DNA from: Serratia sp. PL17
GTDB lineage: Bacteria > Pseudomonadota > Gammaproteobacteria > Enterobacterales > Enterobacteriaceae
Length of the DNA: 64,000 nucleotides
NCBI RefSeq assembly: GCF_017832355.1
Contig: NZ_JAFIBY010000001.1
Location: forward strand, 1,178,001 to 1,242,000
Reading direction: 5' to 3'
In this document: one piece after another, positions 27,143 to 37,843 of the stretch
How positions within the stretch are numbered: position 1 is the stretch's first letter
Layout of the letters: every line of letters starts with the position of its first letter
The notes under the pieces: generated by a model
The model's database searches: none
The model's input: only the letters and a program-made list of their open reading frames with translations
What the model was told of the DNA's origin: nothing
Made by a program: the position numbers and the translations under genes

Positions 27143-28438
27143 TCAAAAACTGAAGGTACCTTGGGCCAGAAAGAAGTTCATGTCTTTCAAACCGGCGTGC
27201 TGTTCAAGGCTGCGTCCGACGTTGAAATAGACGTAAGCGACCTTGAATTGCAGCCAACTCTCCGGGGTCCAGAGGGTTTCGATCTGGTACTGATGGCCAA
27301 TAAATCGACTGCCTTTTTCACTGTCTTTGACCGGTCTCATGGGCCCCAGATAGAAACCATCCGCCGAACTCTGACGCCACATGGCGTCCCAACTGAGATC
27401 CAGCGATACCGTTTCCCATGGTGTCAGGGTGATAGAGGGATGAAGGTCGATCAGGTTGGCTGGCGCGACCAAGCCATTTTCGGTCAGGTAGGGCAGCTTG
27501 GGGTACATGGCATTGAAGGTATTGAGTTGCCCGTCATGCGGGTTTTTGTCGCCGCTGGCGATGCCAGCTTTGCCGCCGAATCTTGGTTTGAGAGGCCAGC
27601 TTTCAATGGTATAACCGGCATGACTAGAAACAGACCAGGCGCGTATGTCATGTTGCCGAAATTGACCGTACTGATAGGCGGTTTCATTATCCCAATCAAC
27701 GTTGTTTGCATGACCATACAAACGAGCACCGAGGGTGTAGCGCCGCTCTTCCCCCATCCCTTGCGTGTAGTGGGCGTTCTGCTGTTCAAAACCAAAGGTG
27801 TAAACATCCACTGAGGAGTTGAACGCGGTGACTGGCGTGGTGCCATAGATACCCCAAACTTTTTGACTGTTGTCGGTACTGTCGTCAAAACTGCCTTCTT
27901 TCAGCGTAATGGGATGACCGATAAAGGCATCAAGCCGACTCGTGTCCCATTGCCAACTGGCACGTATTGCGTCAAAGGCGCGACGCACGTTAGCCCCATC
28001 ACGGGTTCCCATTAGGTGCAGTGCCCCCAAAGGTATTTCCTGGCGTCCTACGCGCAGTGTGCCTTCACCGTACGGGGTGGGCAACTTCAGGTCTATGTAC
28101 CCTTGTCCCAAATAGGCATGATCTTCATCGGTGGGTTTGCGCCCCTGCTCGCGGGGTGTGGCCAACGATGAACCGACTTGGATGTAGGCACTAAAATAGT
28201 CGGTATAGTCAAACCGACTACCGATCAATAGCCTTTGCATGAAAATGTCATCGCGGCTGGCGCCGTTCACGCCGAGATCACGGCGATCGGTCCATTCGTA
28301 GCGTTCGCGCAGCGAACCATCAAATGACAAAAGCCTATTGTCGCCTAGGTCGATATTCTTCCAGGACGGGGATGGCGCTGCCACCGCAGAGGCGATGGGT
28401 AAACCTAGCGTAAACACTAAATAAAAGGGTAATTTCAT
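27143..28438 (-). CDS. Alginate-export/porin-like outer-membrane beta-barrel
   Basis: Predicted outer-membrane channel of 431 residues with a signal peptide (residues 1-21, ending ASAVAA) and a C-terminal aromatic residue (AQGTFSF), as in barrel proteins. Motifs such as LSFDGSLRERYEW, DDIFMQRLLIGSRFDYTDYFSAYIQVGSS and GYIDLKLPTPYGEGTLRVGRQEIPLG fit the alginate export family, which includes AlgE-like and catabolic substrate channels. There are no alginate biosynthesis genes nearby, so uptake of a small anionic compound is as likely. The start at 28438 lies only about 11 bp after a terminator-like hairpin. Composition is AT-richer than the adjacent xdh genes. Confidence 0.8.
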   Translation of the reverse strand: MKLPFYLVFTLGLPIASAVAAPSPSWKNIDLGDNRLLSFDGSLRERYEWTDRRDLGVNGASRDDIFMQRLLIGSRFDYTDYFSAYIQVGSSLATPREQGRKPTDEDHAYLGQGYIDLKLPTPYGEGTLRVGRQEIPLGALHLMGTRDGANVRRAFDAIRASWQWDTSRLDAFIGHPITLKEGSFDDSTDNSQKVWGIYGTTPVTAFNSSVDVYTFGFEQQNAHYTQGMGEERRYTLGARLYGHANNVDWDNETAYQYGQFRQHDIRAWSVSSHAGYTIESWPLKPRFGGKAGIASGDKNPHDGQLNTFNAMYPKLPYLTENGLVAPANLIDLHPSITLTPWETVSLDLSWDAMWRQSSADGFYLGPMRPVKDSEKGSRFIGHQYQIETLWTPESWLQFKVAYVYFNVGRSLEQHAGLKDMNFFLAQGTFSF

Positions 28439-28448
28439 TTTTATGCTC

Positions 28449-28471
28449 AAAAAACCGCACCGTAGTGCGGT
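28449..28471 (-). terminator. Intrinsic terminator/attenuator between VOC gene and porin
   Basis: On the minus strand ACCGCAC-TACG-GTGCGGT is followed by TTTTTT. It lies between the VOC stop and the porin ATG, so porin expression from the upstream promoter would need read-through. Confidence 0.7.
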
Positions 28472-28488
28472 GAGAGAAAGTGTCATTA

Positions 28489-29385
28489 TTACTGTGCAGA
28501 TTGGTGAACTTCAGCTATATAGCCCCCGGGGAACTCAACGAGTGCCGCGCTTTTTGTTTCTGCGGGGTTACTATTCCAGAGAATCTTGGCACCGCTGGCG
28601 CGTGCTTTTCTGAGCGTGTCTTGCAGGTTGGCTACGGCATATCCGGTCCGCTCATGGCCAAAGGGATAAGGCAAATAGCCATTCGTGACAAATATGCGAG
28701 TTTTGCCAAAGGCTGAGTCCAGCTTGACTTCCCGAATAGTTTTTTGCCCATTACGACCAATTACCTGGTCGTTAACTTGAGTGTCACTGACCACTTTCCC
28801 ATGAGAAAATGCTTGGTAACTTTTAATAAAAGTATTTACCCGATAAGAAGAGAGATAAATACGGTTTTCCGGAATGTAGGACAGCGGTTTGTAATTCGGA
28901 GCCTTGGTATGAGAGTAAAGCTGCATATTGACGCCACCTGGCCATTGTACTATCGCATCACGACCAATTGGGTCATCGAAAGGTTCAACCAATACATCGG
29001 CACCTGAAGCCTTGGCTTGTTTGATGGCTTCATCCATGTTTTTTACCAGAAAGCCGTTGCGTTCTGTCCCGAATGGATAAGGGATCGGCGTTTGGAAATC
29101 GAATACCGAGAAAGTACCTGAGGGGGTCAGTATCAACTGGGAAAATGTTTGGCTCGGAGTTGGTGTGACATCAGCTAATACGCGTTTTGTAACGGTGCCA
29201 CCGAAAGTTTTCACGATGCTGTCTACGAAGTTGTCCATTTTGCCGTGTTCAACATATACATGCGTGGTGTCGTACTGAGGGCTGACCGCGACCAGCTCAG
29301 AACCATTAGCGTACGACAAGGCTGGAGTGAGCAGGGTAAATATCGATGTCAGCATCCAGCAAGAAGGAATACGAGCCTGTGTCAT
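28489..29385 (-). CDS. Exported protein with two VOC (glyoxalase-fold) modules
   Basis: A 298-residue protein with a Sec signal peptide (about residues 1-26, ending SYA) and two vicinal-oxygen-chelate modules. The internal duplication is plain: YPFGTERNGFLVKN...ASGADVL at residues 103-131 and YPFGHERTGYAVAN...ASGAKIL at 240-268. Module ends are WPGGVNMQLY (148-157) and FPGGYIAEVH (285-294), the position where VOC enzymes often place a metal-ligand Glu; only the second has it. Such folds serve as lyases, dioxygenases or binding proteins, so the reaction cannot be named. It shares strand and likely promoter with the porin downstream. The start at 29385 has GAGGTG. Confidence 0.75.
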   Translation of the reverse strand: MTQARIPSCWMLTSIFTLLTPALSYANGSELVAVSPQYDTTHVYVEHGKMDNFVDSIVKTFGGTVTKRVLADVTPTPSQTFSQLILTPSGTFSVFDFQTPIPYPFGTERNGFLVKNMDEAIKQAKASGADVLVEPFDDPIGRDAIVQWPGGVNMQLYSHTKAPNYKPLSYIPENRIYLSSYRVNTFIKSYQAFSHGKVVSDTQVNDQVIGRNGQKTIREVKLDSAFGKTRIFVTNGYLPYPFGHERTGYAVANLQDTLRKARASGAKILWNSNPAETKSAALVEFPGGYIAEVHQSAQ

Positions 29386-29990
29386 TCAATACACCTCATT
29401 AACTTGGCATTAGTGAATCGTTGATATAAACGACCATGAAATCGTTATATTTGATTAAAAACTCAATGGCGTCGGCGCAGAGTCGATGCTGAATTTCATC
29501 TTACGAAGTTAATGAATAAAACATAGATAATAATTTTATACAGCTTGTTGAGTTTTTTTATCCATTTAAATACAGTTAGTTAAAATTCATTAAAGACCAT
29601 TGAGTTAACGGAAAAGAACAGGGTTCTAGTCAGTGCGGAATAAAATACTAATGGCTAAAATTACCGCATCGGCGACAATGAATATTTCAATAATGCTATT
29701 TAAGAAATTCGTTATCATGCGAGAAATTTCGGCAATAATATTAAGGCGGCGGTGAATGGGTACAGCTAACGTCGGGTGATAGGGCATATTGAAGTAGCAG
29801 CCGTGGATAACGCCGATGGATCACCACTATTTGTGTGATAGAGCCAAATTTGAAATGTCCATCGGCTAGTGGTTAAGCTCCCTAATCACTTGTTTTTGCT
29901 CAAACTGCCAACTGCGCCTAAGCTAGGATGTGACTCAAGGGGAGACGAACTCCCCGCAACAATTTTCTGTGGACATGGAGGAGTTTCGAT
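29386..29990. other. AT-rich 605-bp intergenic region
   Basis: Divergent promoter region for the VOC gene (minus) and dcp (plus). I see no RNA gene. A 34-codon ORF (29651-29755, plus) encodes a hydrophobic, basic peptide, but its ribosome site is weak. An imperfect dyad GATCAC...GTGAT lies at about 29819-29840. Base composition is clearly AT-richer than the flanking genes. Confidence 0.5.
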
Positions 29991-29993
29991 TTG

Positions 29994-32192
29994 ATGCGTT
30001 TATCGACATTGGTGCTGGCGATCGGCATGGCGCTGGGCACACAGGCACAAGCAGAAGAGACCAACCCGCACGCGGATCATAGCGCGTTGCCAAGCGGCCA
30101 GGCAAAGGAGGCTACCGTGACCGGCGAAGCCAACCAGCACGACAAAAAGAACGAAAACCCGTTCTTCTACCAAAGTCGCCTGCCATTCCAGGCACCACCG
30201 TTTAATGTGATCAAAGAAAGTGACTATGCGCCGGCGATTGACGCCGGTATCAAGCAAAAACTGGAGGAGGTGGAGAAGATCGCCAACAATCCGGCCAAGC
30301 CTGATTTTAAAAATACCTTTGTGGCCCTGGAGCAAAGTGGCGCATTGCTGTCGCGAGTGATGAACGTGTTTGGTGCCATGACCTCGGCCAACACCAGCGA
30401 CGCGTTACAGAAGCTGGACGAAGAAAGCTCACCGAAGCTGGCGGCGCTGGACGACGCCATCATGCTTAACAGCAAACTGTTTGCCCGTATCAAGGCTGTG
30501 TATGAACAGCGTGACGCACTAAAACTGGATGCGGAATCTCGCCGACTGGTGGAAGTGACCTACAAGAACTTCGAGCTGGCGGGGGCCAATCTGTCCGACG
30601 CCGATAAAACCAAGCTGAAGGCGCTGAATCAGGAAGCGGCGACGCTGAGCACCCAGTTCTCCAACAAATTGCTGGCCGCAACCAAAGAGGGTGCGCTGGC
30701 GATCGCCGATAAAGGCAAGCTGGACGGCCTGTCGGAAAGCGAACTGGCTGCCGCAGCCCAGGCCGCCAGCGAACGTAAGCTGGATAAACAGTGGTTGCTG
30801 GTGCTGCAAAACACCACCCAGCAACCAGAACTGCAAAGCCTGAAGGATCGTGATACCCGCAAAGCGCTGTTTGATGCGTCCTGGAACCGGGCAGAAAAAG
30901 GCGATGCTAACGACACTCGCCAGACAATCGCTCGTTTGGCCAAGGTTCGGGCTGAACAGGCCAAGCTGCTGGGCTTCCCGAATTACGCAGCCTGGAAACT
31001 GCAAAACCAGATGGCCAAAACACCGGATGCCGCGCTGAGTTTTATGCGTAACATCGTCCCTGCGGCGACCGCCCGTGCAGAACGTGAAGCCAAAGACATT
31101 CAGGCTGTGATTGACCAGCAGAAAGGTGGATTTAAGGTTGAAGCCTGGGACTGGCAGTTCTATGCAGAACAGGTTCGTAAAGCAAAATACGACCTTGATG
31201 AGTCGCAGATCAAACCTTATTTCGAACTGAATAACGTGCTGAACAACGGCGTGTTCTATGCTGCGAATCTGCTGTACGGCATCAGCTTCAAAGAACGCAA
31301 AGATATCCCGGTTTACCAACCGGACGTGCGGGTTTATGAAGTGTTCGATAAAGACGGTAAATCATTGGCATTGTTCTATACCGACTTCTTTAAGCGCGAC
31401 AACAAAGGCGGTGGTGCCTGGATGAGCAACTTTGTCGAACAGTCGAAGCTCAAAGGCACCAAACCGGTGATTTACAATGTTGCCAACTTCACCAAACCTG
31501 CGCCAGGCCAGCCTGCGTTGTTGTCGTATGATGATGTGATCACCATGTTCCACGAGTTTGGTCATGCGCTGCACGGCATGTTCGCCGATCAGGAATACCC
31601 AAGCCTGTCCGGCACCAACACGGCGCGTGACTTTGTTGAATTCCCATCACAGTTCAACGAGCATTGGGCCAGTGATCCTAAAGTGTTCGCGCACTTCGCC
31701 AAGCATTACAAAACCGGGGAAGCGATGCCGCAAGAACTGGTCGACAAAATCAAAAAGGCCGACAAATTCAACAAAGGCTATGACATGACCGAGCTGCTGT
31801 CTGCGGCGCTGCTGGATATGCACTGGCACATGTTGAGTGCTGATCAACCGCAACAGGACGTGGACAAGTTCGAAGCCGAATCGCTGCAAAAAGACAAAAT
31901 CGATCTCAGCTATGTGCCGCCACGCTATCGCTCAAGTTACTTCAAACATATCTGGGGTAACGGCTATGCCGCTGGTTACTACGCCTATCTGTGGACAGAA
32001 ATGCTGGCGGATGATGCTTTCCAATGGTTTACCGAACACGGTGGCCTGACCCCCGAGAACGGCCAGCGTTTCCGCGACATGGTGTTGTCGCGTGGCAACA
32101 GCCAGGATCTGGAAAAACTGTATATCGACTGGCGCGGTCAAGCACCCAGCATCGAACCCATGCTGATTAACCGTGGGTTGAAAGACGAATAA
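29994..32192 (+). CDS. dcp: Exported peptidyl-dipeptidase Dcp (M3 family)
   Basis: Zinc metallopeptidase of 732 residues that removes dipeptides from peptide C-termini. The zinc motif HEFGH is at residues 520-524, with the downstream glutamate in DFVEFPSQ about 25 residues later. Unlike cytosolic E. coli Dcp (681 residues), it starts with a signal peptide (MRLSTLVLAIGMALGTQAQA) and a His/Asn-rich linker to about residue 55, so it should act in the periplasm. GGAGGAG at 29977-29983 precedes both the TTG at 29991 and the ATG at 29994; the ATG is used. A strong hairpin follows the stop. Confidence 0.93.
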   Translation: MRLSTLVLAIGMALGTQAQAEETNPHADHSALPSGQAKEATVTGEANQHDKKNENPFFYQSRLPFQAPPFNVIKESDYAPAIDAGIKQKLEEVEKIANNPAKPDFKNTFVALEQSGALLSRVMNVFGAMTSANTSDALQKLDEESSPKLAALDDAIMLNSKLFARIKAVYEQRDALKLDAESRRLVEVTYKNFELAGANLSDADKTKLKALNQEAATLSTQFSNKLLAATKEGALAIADKGKLDGLSESELAAAAQAASERKLDKQWLLVLQNTTQQPELQSLKDRDTRKALFDASWNRAEKGDANDTRQTIARLAKVRAEQAKLLGFPNYAAWKLQNQMAKTPDAALSFMRNIVPAATARAEREAKDIQAVIDQQKGGFKVEAWDWQFYAEQVRKAKYDLDESQIKPYFELNNVLNNGVFYAANLLYGISFKERKDIPVYQPDVRVYEVFDKDGKSLALFYTDFFKRDNKGGGAWMSNFVEQSKLKGTKPVIYNVANFTKPAPGQPALLSYDDVITMFHEFGHALHGMFADQEYPSLSGTNTARDFVEFPSQFNEHWASDPKVFAHFAKHYKTGEAMPQELVDKIKKADKFNKGYDMTELLSAALLDMHWHMLSADQPQQDVDKFEAESLQKDKIDLSYVPPRYRSSYFKHIWGNGYAAGYYAYLWTEMLADDAFQWFTEHGGLTPENGQRFRDMVLSRGNSQDLEKLYIDWRGQAPSIEPMLINRGLKDE

Positions 32193-32215
32193 AATAGTGT
32201 GATGTCTGTACGACG

Positions 32216-32245
32216 AACAAGGGCGTAATAAATTACGCCCTTGTT
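32216..32245 (+). terminator. Intrinsic terminator of dcp
   Basis: AACAAGGGCGTAA and TTACGCCCTTGTT form a 13-bp stem around TAAA, followed by an AT-rich stretch, 24 bp after the dcp stop. Confidence 0.75.
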
Positions 32246-32276
32246 ATTTAATAAATTTAACATTTACCTATCGTTG

Positions 32277-32504
32277 ATGAATTCCAGGTTGTTTCTGGAT
32301 GAGAGCAAGGTGAAAAGAAGACGTCATGAAGCATGGTTAATAATGGCATTTTCATTTTTCTTTCTGTTTGTTTCTTTTGGGTCGTTAAAAGATGACCCTT
32401 ATTTGGGGTTGGCTTTATTTGTTACTTGGATTGTACTTTTTATGCTCCCTATAGCGGTTTTCCCGCCACCGAAAAACTCAGGCGGCAAGCTCAAGAGCAC
32501 ATAG
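32277..32504 (+). CDS. Small two-helix membrane protein, unknown
   Basis: A 75-residue protein that I do not recognise. After a basic N-terminus (VKRRRHEAW) it has two hydrophobic segments, about residues 21-39 (WLIMAFSFFFLFVSFGSL) and 46-63 (GLALFVTWIVLFMLPIAVF), and a short polar tail. The start is uncertain: an upstream in-frame TTG at 32241 lies inside the dcp terminator, so the ATG at 32277 is taken, although no good ribosome site is seen. Lower GC than its neighbours. Confidence 0.45.
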   Translation: MNSRLFLDESKVKRRRHEAWLIMAFSFFFLFVSFGSLKDDPYLGLALFVTWIVLFMLPIAVFPPPKNSGGKLKST

Positions 32505-32537
32505 AGAACTATTACGCCGAACAACAGGTTTGAATCA

Positions 32538-32565
32538 TGGGCGCAGTTCAAAAAAACCGCGCCCA
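32538..32565 (-). terminator. Hairpin after nicT
   Basis: TGGGCGC and GCGCCCA pair across a 14-base loop directly after the nicT stop. The T tract lies in the loop, not after the stem, so its strength as a terminator is doubtful. Confidence 0.4.
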
Positions 32566-32571
32566 ACACCT

Positions 32572-33879
32572 TCAGCGGTTAACCACCTTGGCTGGCAGGG
32601 CAACCACCAGTAAAGAACTGATCAGCAGGCAACCGGCGAAGGCCCAGAGTGCGCCACCGCTTTTTCCGGTCAGATCCAGTGCCAGACCCATCAGTGAGTT
32701 ACTCACCAACCCGGCGATATTTGCCAGCGAGCAGGCCAGCGCAAAGCCGGTGGCCGCTGCCGTACCGCGCAGGAAGGTGGCCGGCAGGCTGAAGAACACC
32801 GGCACCGCACCGATGATCGCCGCCTGGGCGACGGAGAACAGCAACACCGTGGCGATCACGTTGTGCGTGAAGAACGTACTGCCAGCCATCGCCATCGCGC
32901 CAACAATAAACGGCACTATGATATGCCAGCGCCGCTCACGCATGCGGTCAGAACTGGTGCCGATCAGCAGCATACCCAGCAGTGCGGCGACGCTCGGCAG
33001 CGCGGTCAGCATACCGATGGTGGTAATGTCGGTCACCCCGGCGGTTTTGATAAAAGTGGGCATCCAGAACCCCATCGCATAGGCGCTAAGCAGGATCGAG
33101 AAGTCGATGCCGCCCAGCATCCAGACCTTGAGGTTAAAAAAGCCGTCGCGAAAACGGTGTTTGCTGTGACCGGCTTCGGCATCATCTTGCGCCAGGTCAT
33201 CCGCAATACGCTGTTTCTCTTCGTCGGATAACCATTTGGCTTGGCGGAAATGGTTCGGCAACACCCAGAACGTCAGTATGCCCAGCAGTACGCTGGGGAT
33301 ACCTTCCAGCAAGAACAGCCACTGCCAACCGTGCAGCCCGTGGCGCATGTCGAAATGCCCCATAATCCAGCCGGAGATCGGGCCACCCAGCACGCTCGAC
33401 AGCGGCAGACCGATCATGAACAACGCAATAATGCGGCCGCGGCGGTAGGTCGGGAACCACAGCGTCAGGTAGAACAGCACGCCGGGCAGGAAACCGGCCT
33501 CCGCCACGCCGAGCAGAAAACGGATGACGTAAAACTGATTCGGGGTGGTGACGAACATGGTGCACGCGGAAAGCAGGCCCCAGGTGATCATGATTCGGGC
33601 GATCCACACCTTGGCGCCGACCCGTTGCAGGATCAGGTTGCTAGGCACCTCAAACAGGATATAGCCGACAAAGAACAGCCCGGCACCCAAACCGAAGGCC
33701 GCCTCGCTTAATTGCAGTTGCTCTGCCATCTGCAGCTTGGCCAGCCCGACGTTGATGCGGTCGAGGTAGGCGGCCAGATAGCACAGACAGAGAAACGGGA
33801 TCAGCTTCCAGGTGATTTTGCGGTACAGAAGCGATTCTGCGCCCGCTTTCCCGGTTAACGGGGTTTCAACAATGGCCAT
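32572..33879 (-). CDS. nicT: MFS transporter of the nicotinate cluster (NicT-like)
   Basis: Predicted proton symporter of the anion:cation symporter branch of the MFS, 435 residues, about 12 helices. Family marks are YRKITWKLIPFLCLCYLAAYLDRINVGLAK in helix 1 and FLLGVAEAGFLPGVLFYLTLWFP in helix 4. NicT of Pseudomonas putida holds the same place in its nic operon and is thought to import nicotinate or 6-hydroxynicotinate. Here the gene is the distal member of nicCDEFT, separated from nicF by 245 bp that carry an ERIC-type repeat. The start at 33879 has GGAG upstream and lies inside a short upstream ORF. Confidence 0.85.
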   Translation of the reverse strand: MAIVETPLTGKAGAESLLYRKITWKLIPFLCLCYLAAYLDRINVGLAKLQMAEQLQLSEAAFGLGAGLFFVGYILFEVPSNLILQRVGAKVWIARIMITWGLLSACTMFVTTPNQFYVIRFLLGVAEAGFLPGVLFYLTLWFPTYRRGRIIALFMIGLPLSSVLGGPISGWIMGHFDMRHGLHGWQWLFLLEGIPSVLLGILTFWVLPNHFRQAKWLSDEEKQRIADDLAQDDAEAGHSKHRFRDGFFNLKVWMLGGIDFSILLSAYAMGFWMPTFIKTAGVTDITTIGMLTALPSVAALLGMLLIGTSSDRMRERRWHIIVPFIVGAMAMAGSTFFTHNVIATVLLFSVAQAAIIGAVPVFFSLPATFLRGTAAATGFALACSLANIAGLVSNSLMGLALDLTGKSGGALWAFAGCLLISSLLVVALPAKVVNR

Positions 33880-33902
33880 GATGATGTCTCCAGGTGGTGC
33901 AT
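33855..33902 (-). CDS. Possible 15-codon leader ORF overlapping nicT start
   Basis: ATG at 33902 follows a full AGGAGG ribosome site (33908-33913) at 5 bases and reads 15 codons (MHHLETSSWPLLKPR) to a TAA inside nicT, in a different frame. It could tune nicT translation. Coding status is unproven. Confidence 0.3.
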   Translation of the reverse strand: MHHLETSSWPLLKPR

Positions 33903-34036
33903 GGTGGCCTCCTGAGGAGGAGTGTTGTGTGTGTTTGCTTGATCGCCGCCCTGTATCGGGCGGTCGCTTGAGACGCTTGCCGCGCCTTCTTTATTTTTCA
34001 GTTCTCCGTGCAGGTGAAGCTCTGGATTACAGCCGG

Positions 34037-34124
<88 letters not shown>

Positions 34125-34128
<4 letters not shown>

Positions 34129-34793
34129 TTGCCGCCTCGACGCAATTTGAATGATTTTGTGTACAGATAATCGAGGGTCTCCTGTTTGGTCACGACGTCG
34201 CCGTATTTACTGTCGATATCGAACAGATTGGCCTCATGCGGGCCAGGGTGGCGATCGCCCACGCATTCACGTACCACGATGGTACGGAATCCGTGCTGTA
34301 CCGCATCCACCGCGCTGGCGCGGATGCAACCGCTGGTCGAACAGCCGACCAGCAACAGGGTATCGACGCCAAGCGCCACCAACATGGGGGCCAGCGAGGT
34401 ACCGAAAAAGGCGCTGGCGTACTGCTTGGTCAACACCACTTCCGAGGACAGCGGTGCCACCTGCGGGCAGAATGCCGCCAGCGGATGACCTTCCACCATG
34501 TCTTTCATCACCGGCGCTTTCTTCACCCAGATGCCACCGTCGGCAAAATGCCCTGCATGATAGCGGATATTGGTGTGGATCACCGGAATACCCACCTGGC
34601 GTGCGGTAGCCAGCAATGCCACGCTTTCATCGACCGCGCTGACCACGCCAGGGGCGAACAAGGGGGCACCTTCGGTGGTGTAGCCCTGCATAAAGTCGAC
34701 CACCAACAGTGCCGGGCGATGGCCGAAACCGATACGGTTACCCCAGACGCCGCTGTAGTTATCGGTGAGACTGTTCTCGGTTGCGGATTCCAT
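34125..34793 (-). CDS. nicF: Maleamate amidohydrolase NicF
   Basis: Isochorismatase-superfamily amidase of 222 residues that converts maleamate to maleate and ammonia, the fifth step of aerobic nicotinate breakdown. The catalytic triad of the family is present: Asp33 (VVDFMQGY), Lys123 (LTKQYASAF) and the nucleophile Cys156 (STSGCIRAS), with the cis-peptide region just before it. GAGGAGG precedes the start. It follows nicE by 9 bases. The ERIC repeat begins at its stop codon. Confidence 0.93.
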
Positions 34794-34802
34794 GTTGCCT
34801 CC

Positions 34803-35555
34803 TCAATAAGCGCCGGACAGCAGGGCGCCGGCACCGGGAACGATCGGCTCCAGCTCCAGGGCCGTCAGCATAGCGTAGGTGGTGGCGATGGCGGCGGTCA
34901 GCACCGGCTTGCCGGTTTGCGCCTCCACGGTAGCGACCGCCGGTAAGGATGGCATCTGCACGCAGGCGGACAGGACGATAACGTCCACATCGCTCAGGTC
35001 CATTTCCGCGACAATGCCCGGCAGGTTGGCCGGATCATGACGGCCTACGGCCAGATTGTCGGCGATCTCCAGCGCGCGCCACACCTTGACCTCAATGCCT
35101 TCGTGTTCGATATATTCCACCACCATTTGGGTCAGCGGCTTCATGTAGGGCGCCACCAGTGCAATACGTTTGGCACCCAGCACCTTCAGGCCGTTGACTA
35201 ATGCCCCGGCGCTGCTGATCACCGGGGCGGCGGCGTTGTTGTCCCGAGTCACCTGCGCCAGCCGCGCCTGGGATTCACGGTGATAGCCTAATCCCATCGA
35301 CATGATCGCCACCAGGCAGGCATAGCCGAGTACGTCGACCTGCGCGTCGGAAAGCTCCAGCGCGCAGCGGTCTGATTCGGCGTCCATCGCCGCCAGCTCT
35401 GCTTTGCTGACGTGCTTCATGCGCATGCGGCTGGAGTGGAAGGTGAAGCGTTCCGGGCGGATCAACTGACGTGCGGTCAGCATCGCCGGGATTTCGGTTT
35501 CCATCGTGGTATTGGAACTGGGCACGATCTGGCCGATACGGTAATTTTTGCTCAT
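34803..35555 (-). CDS. nicE: Maleate cis-trans isomerase NicE
   Basis: Cofactor-free Asp/Glu-racemase-fold enzyme of 250 residues that isomerises maleate to fumarate, which enters the TCA cycle. The two active-site cysteines are at 80 (GYACLVAIMSMG) and 198 (VLSACVQMPSL), matching Cys82 and Cys200 of the Pseudomonas enzyme. The N-terminal VPSSNTTMETE loop binds the carboxylate. AAGGAAC precedes the start; nicD lies 16 bases upstream. Confidence 0.94.
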   Translation of the reverse strand: MSKNYRIGQIVPSSNTTMETEIPAMLTARQLIRPERFTFHSSRMRMKHVSKAELAAMDAESDRCALELSDAQVDVLGYACLVAIMSMGLGYHRESQARLAQVTRDNNAAAPVISSAGALVNGLKVLGAKRIALVAPYMKPLTQMVVEYIEHEGIEVKVWRALEIADNLAVGRHDPANLPGIVAEMDLSDVDVIVLSACVQMPSLPAVATVEAQTGKPVLTAAIATTYAMLTALELEPIVPGAGALLSGAY

Positions 35556-35571
35556 GACAAAGGTTCCTTAA

Positions 35572-37592
<2,021 letters not shown>

Positions 37593-37760
37593 TTGAAAAG
37601 TTGCACAAGTGTTAATTTAGATCTGGCTCACGCTAATCAATCGCCGATTTCTGTTAAGCTCATGTTAATCACAGGATGGATAGGGCTTAAAATAGGAATT
37701 ACTTATGGGTAATCGCGGAGTGTTGCTTCCTGTCTGATTTTGGGATTATATGATTAAAAG

Positions 37761-37772
37761 AGCGTATTCACT
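37761..37772. promoter_or_regulatory. Candidate NicR operator upstream of nicX
   Basis: AGCGTATTCACT matches the reverse complement of the nicC-side core (AGCGTATACACT) at 11 of 12 positions. It is 72 bp before the nicX start. Confidence 0.5.
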
Positions 37773-37843
37773 TTAATTTGCGCAAAATAACCTCATCGGC
37801 GCCGGGTGCGTCGTCCAACCCATAGCGAGACAGGAGATACACT

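Noticed and set aside
32241-32504. Longer form of the small membrane protein starting at TTG 32241
   Set aside because: The TTG lies within the right arm of the dcp terminator and has no ribosome site.
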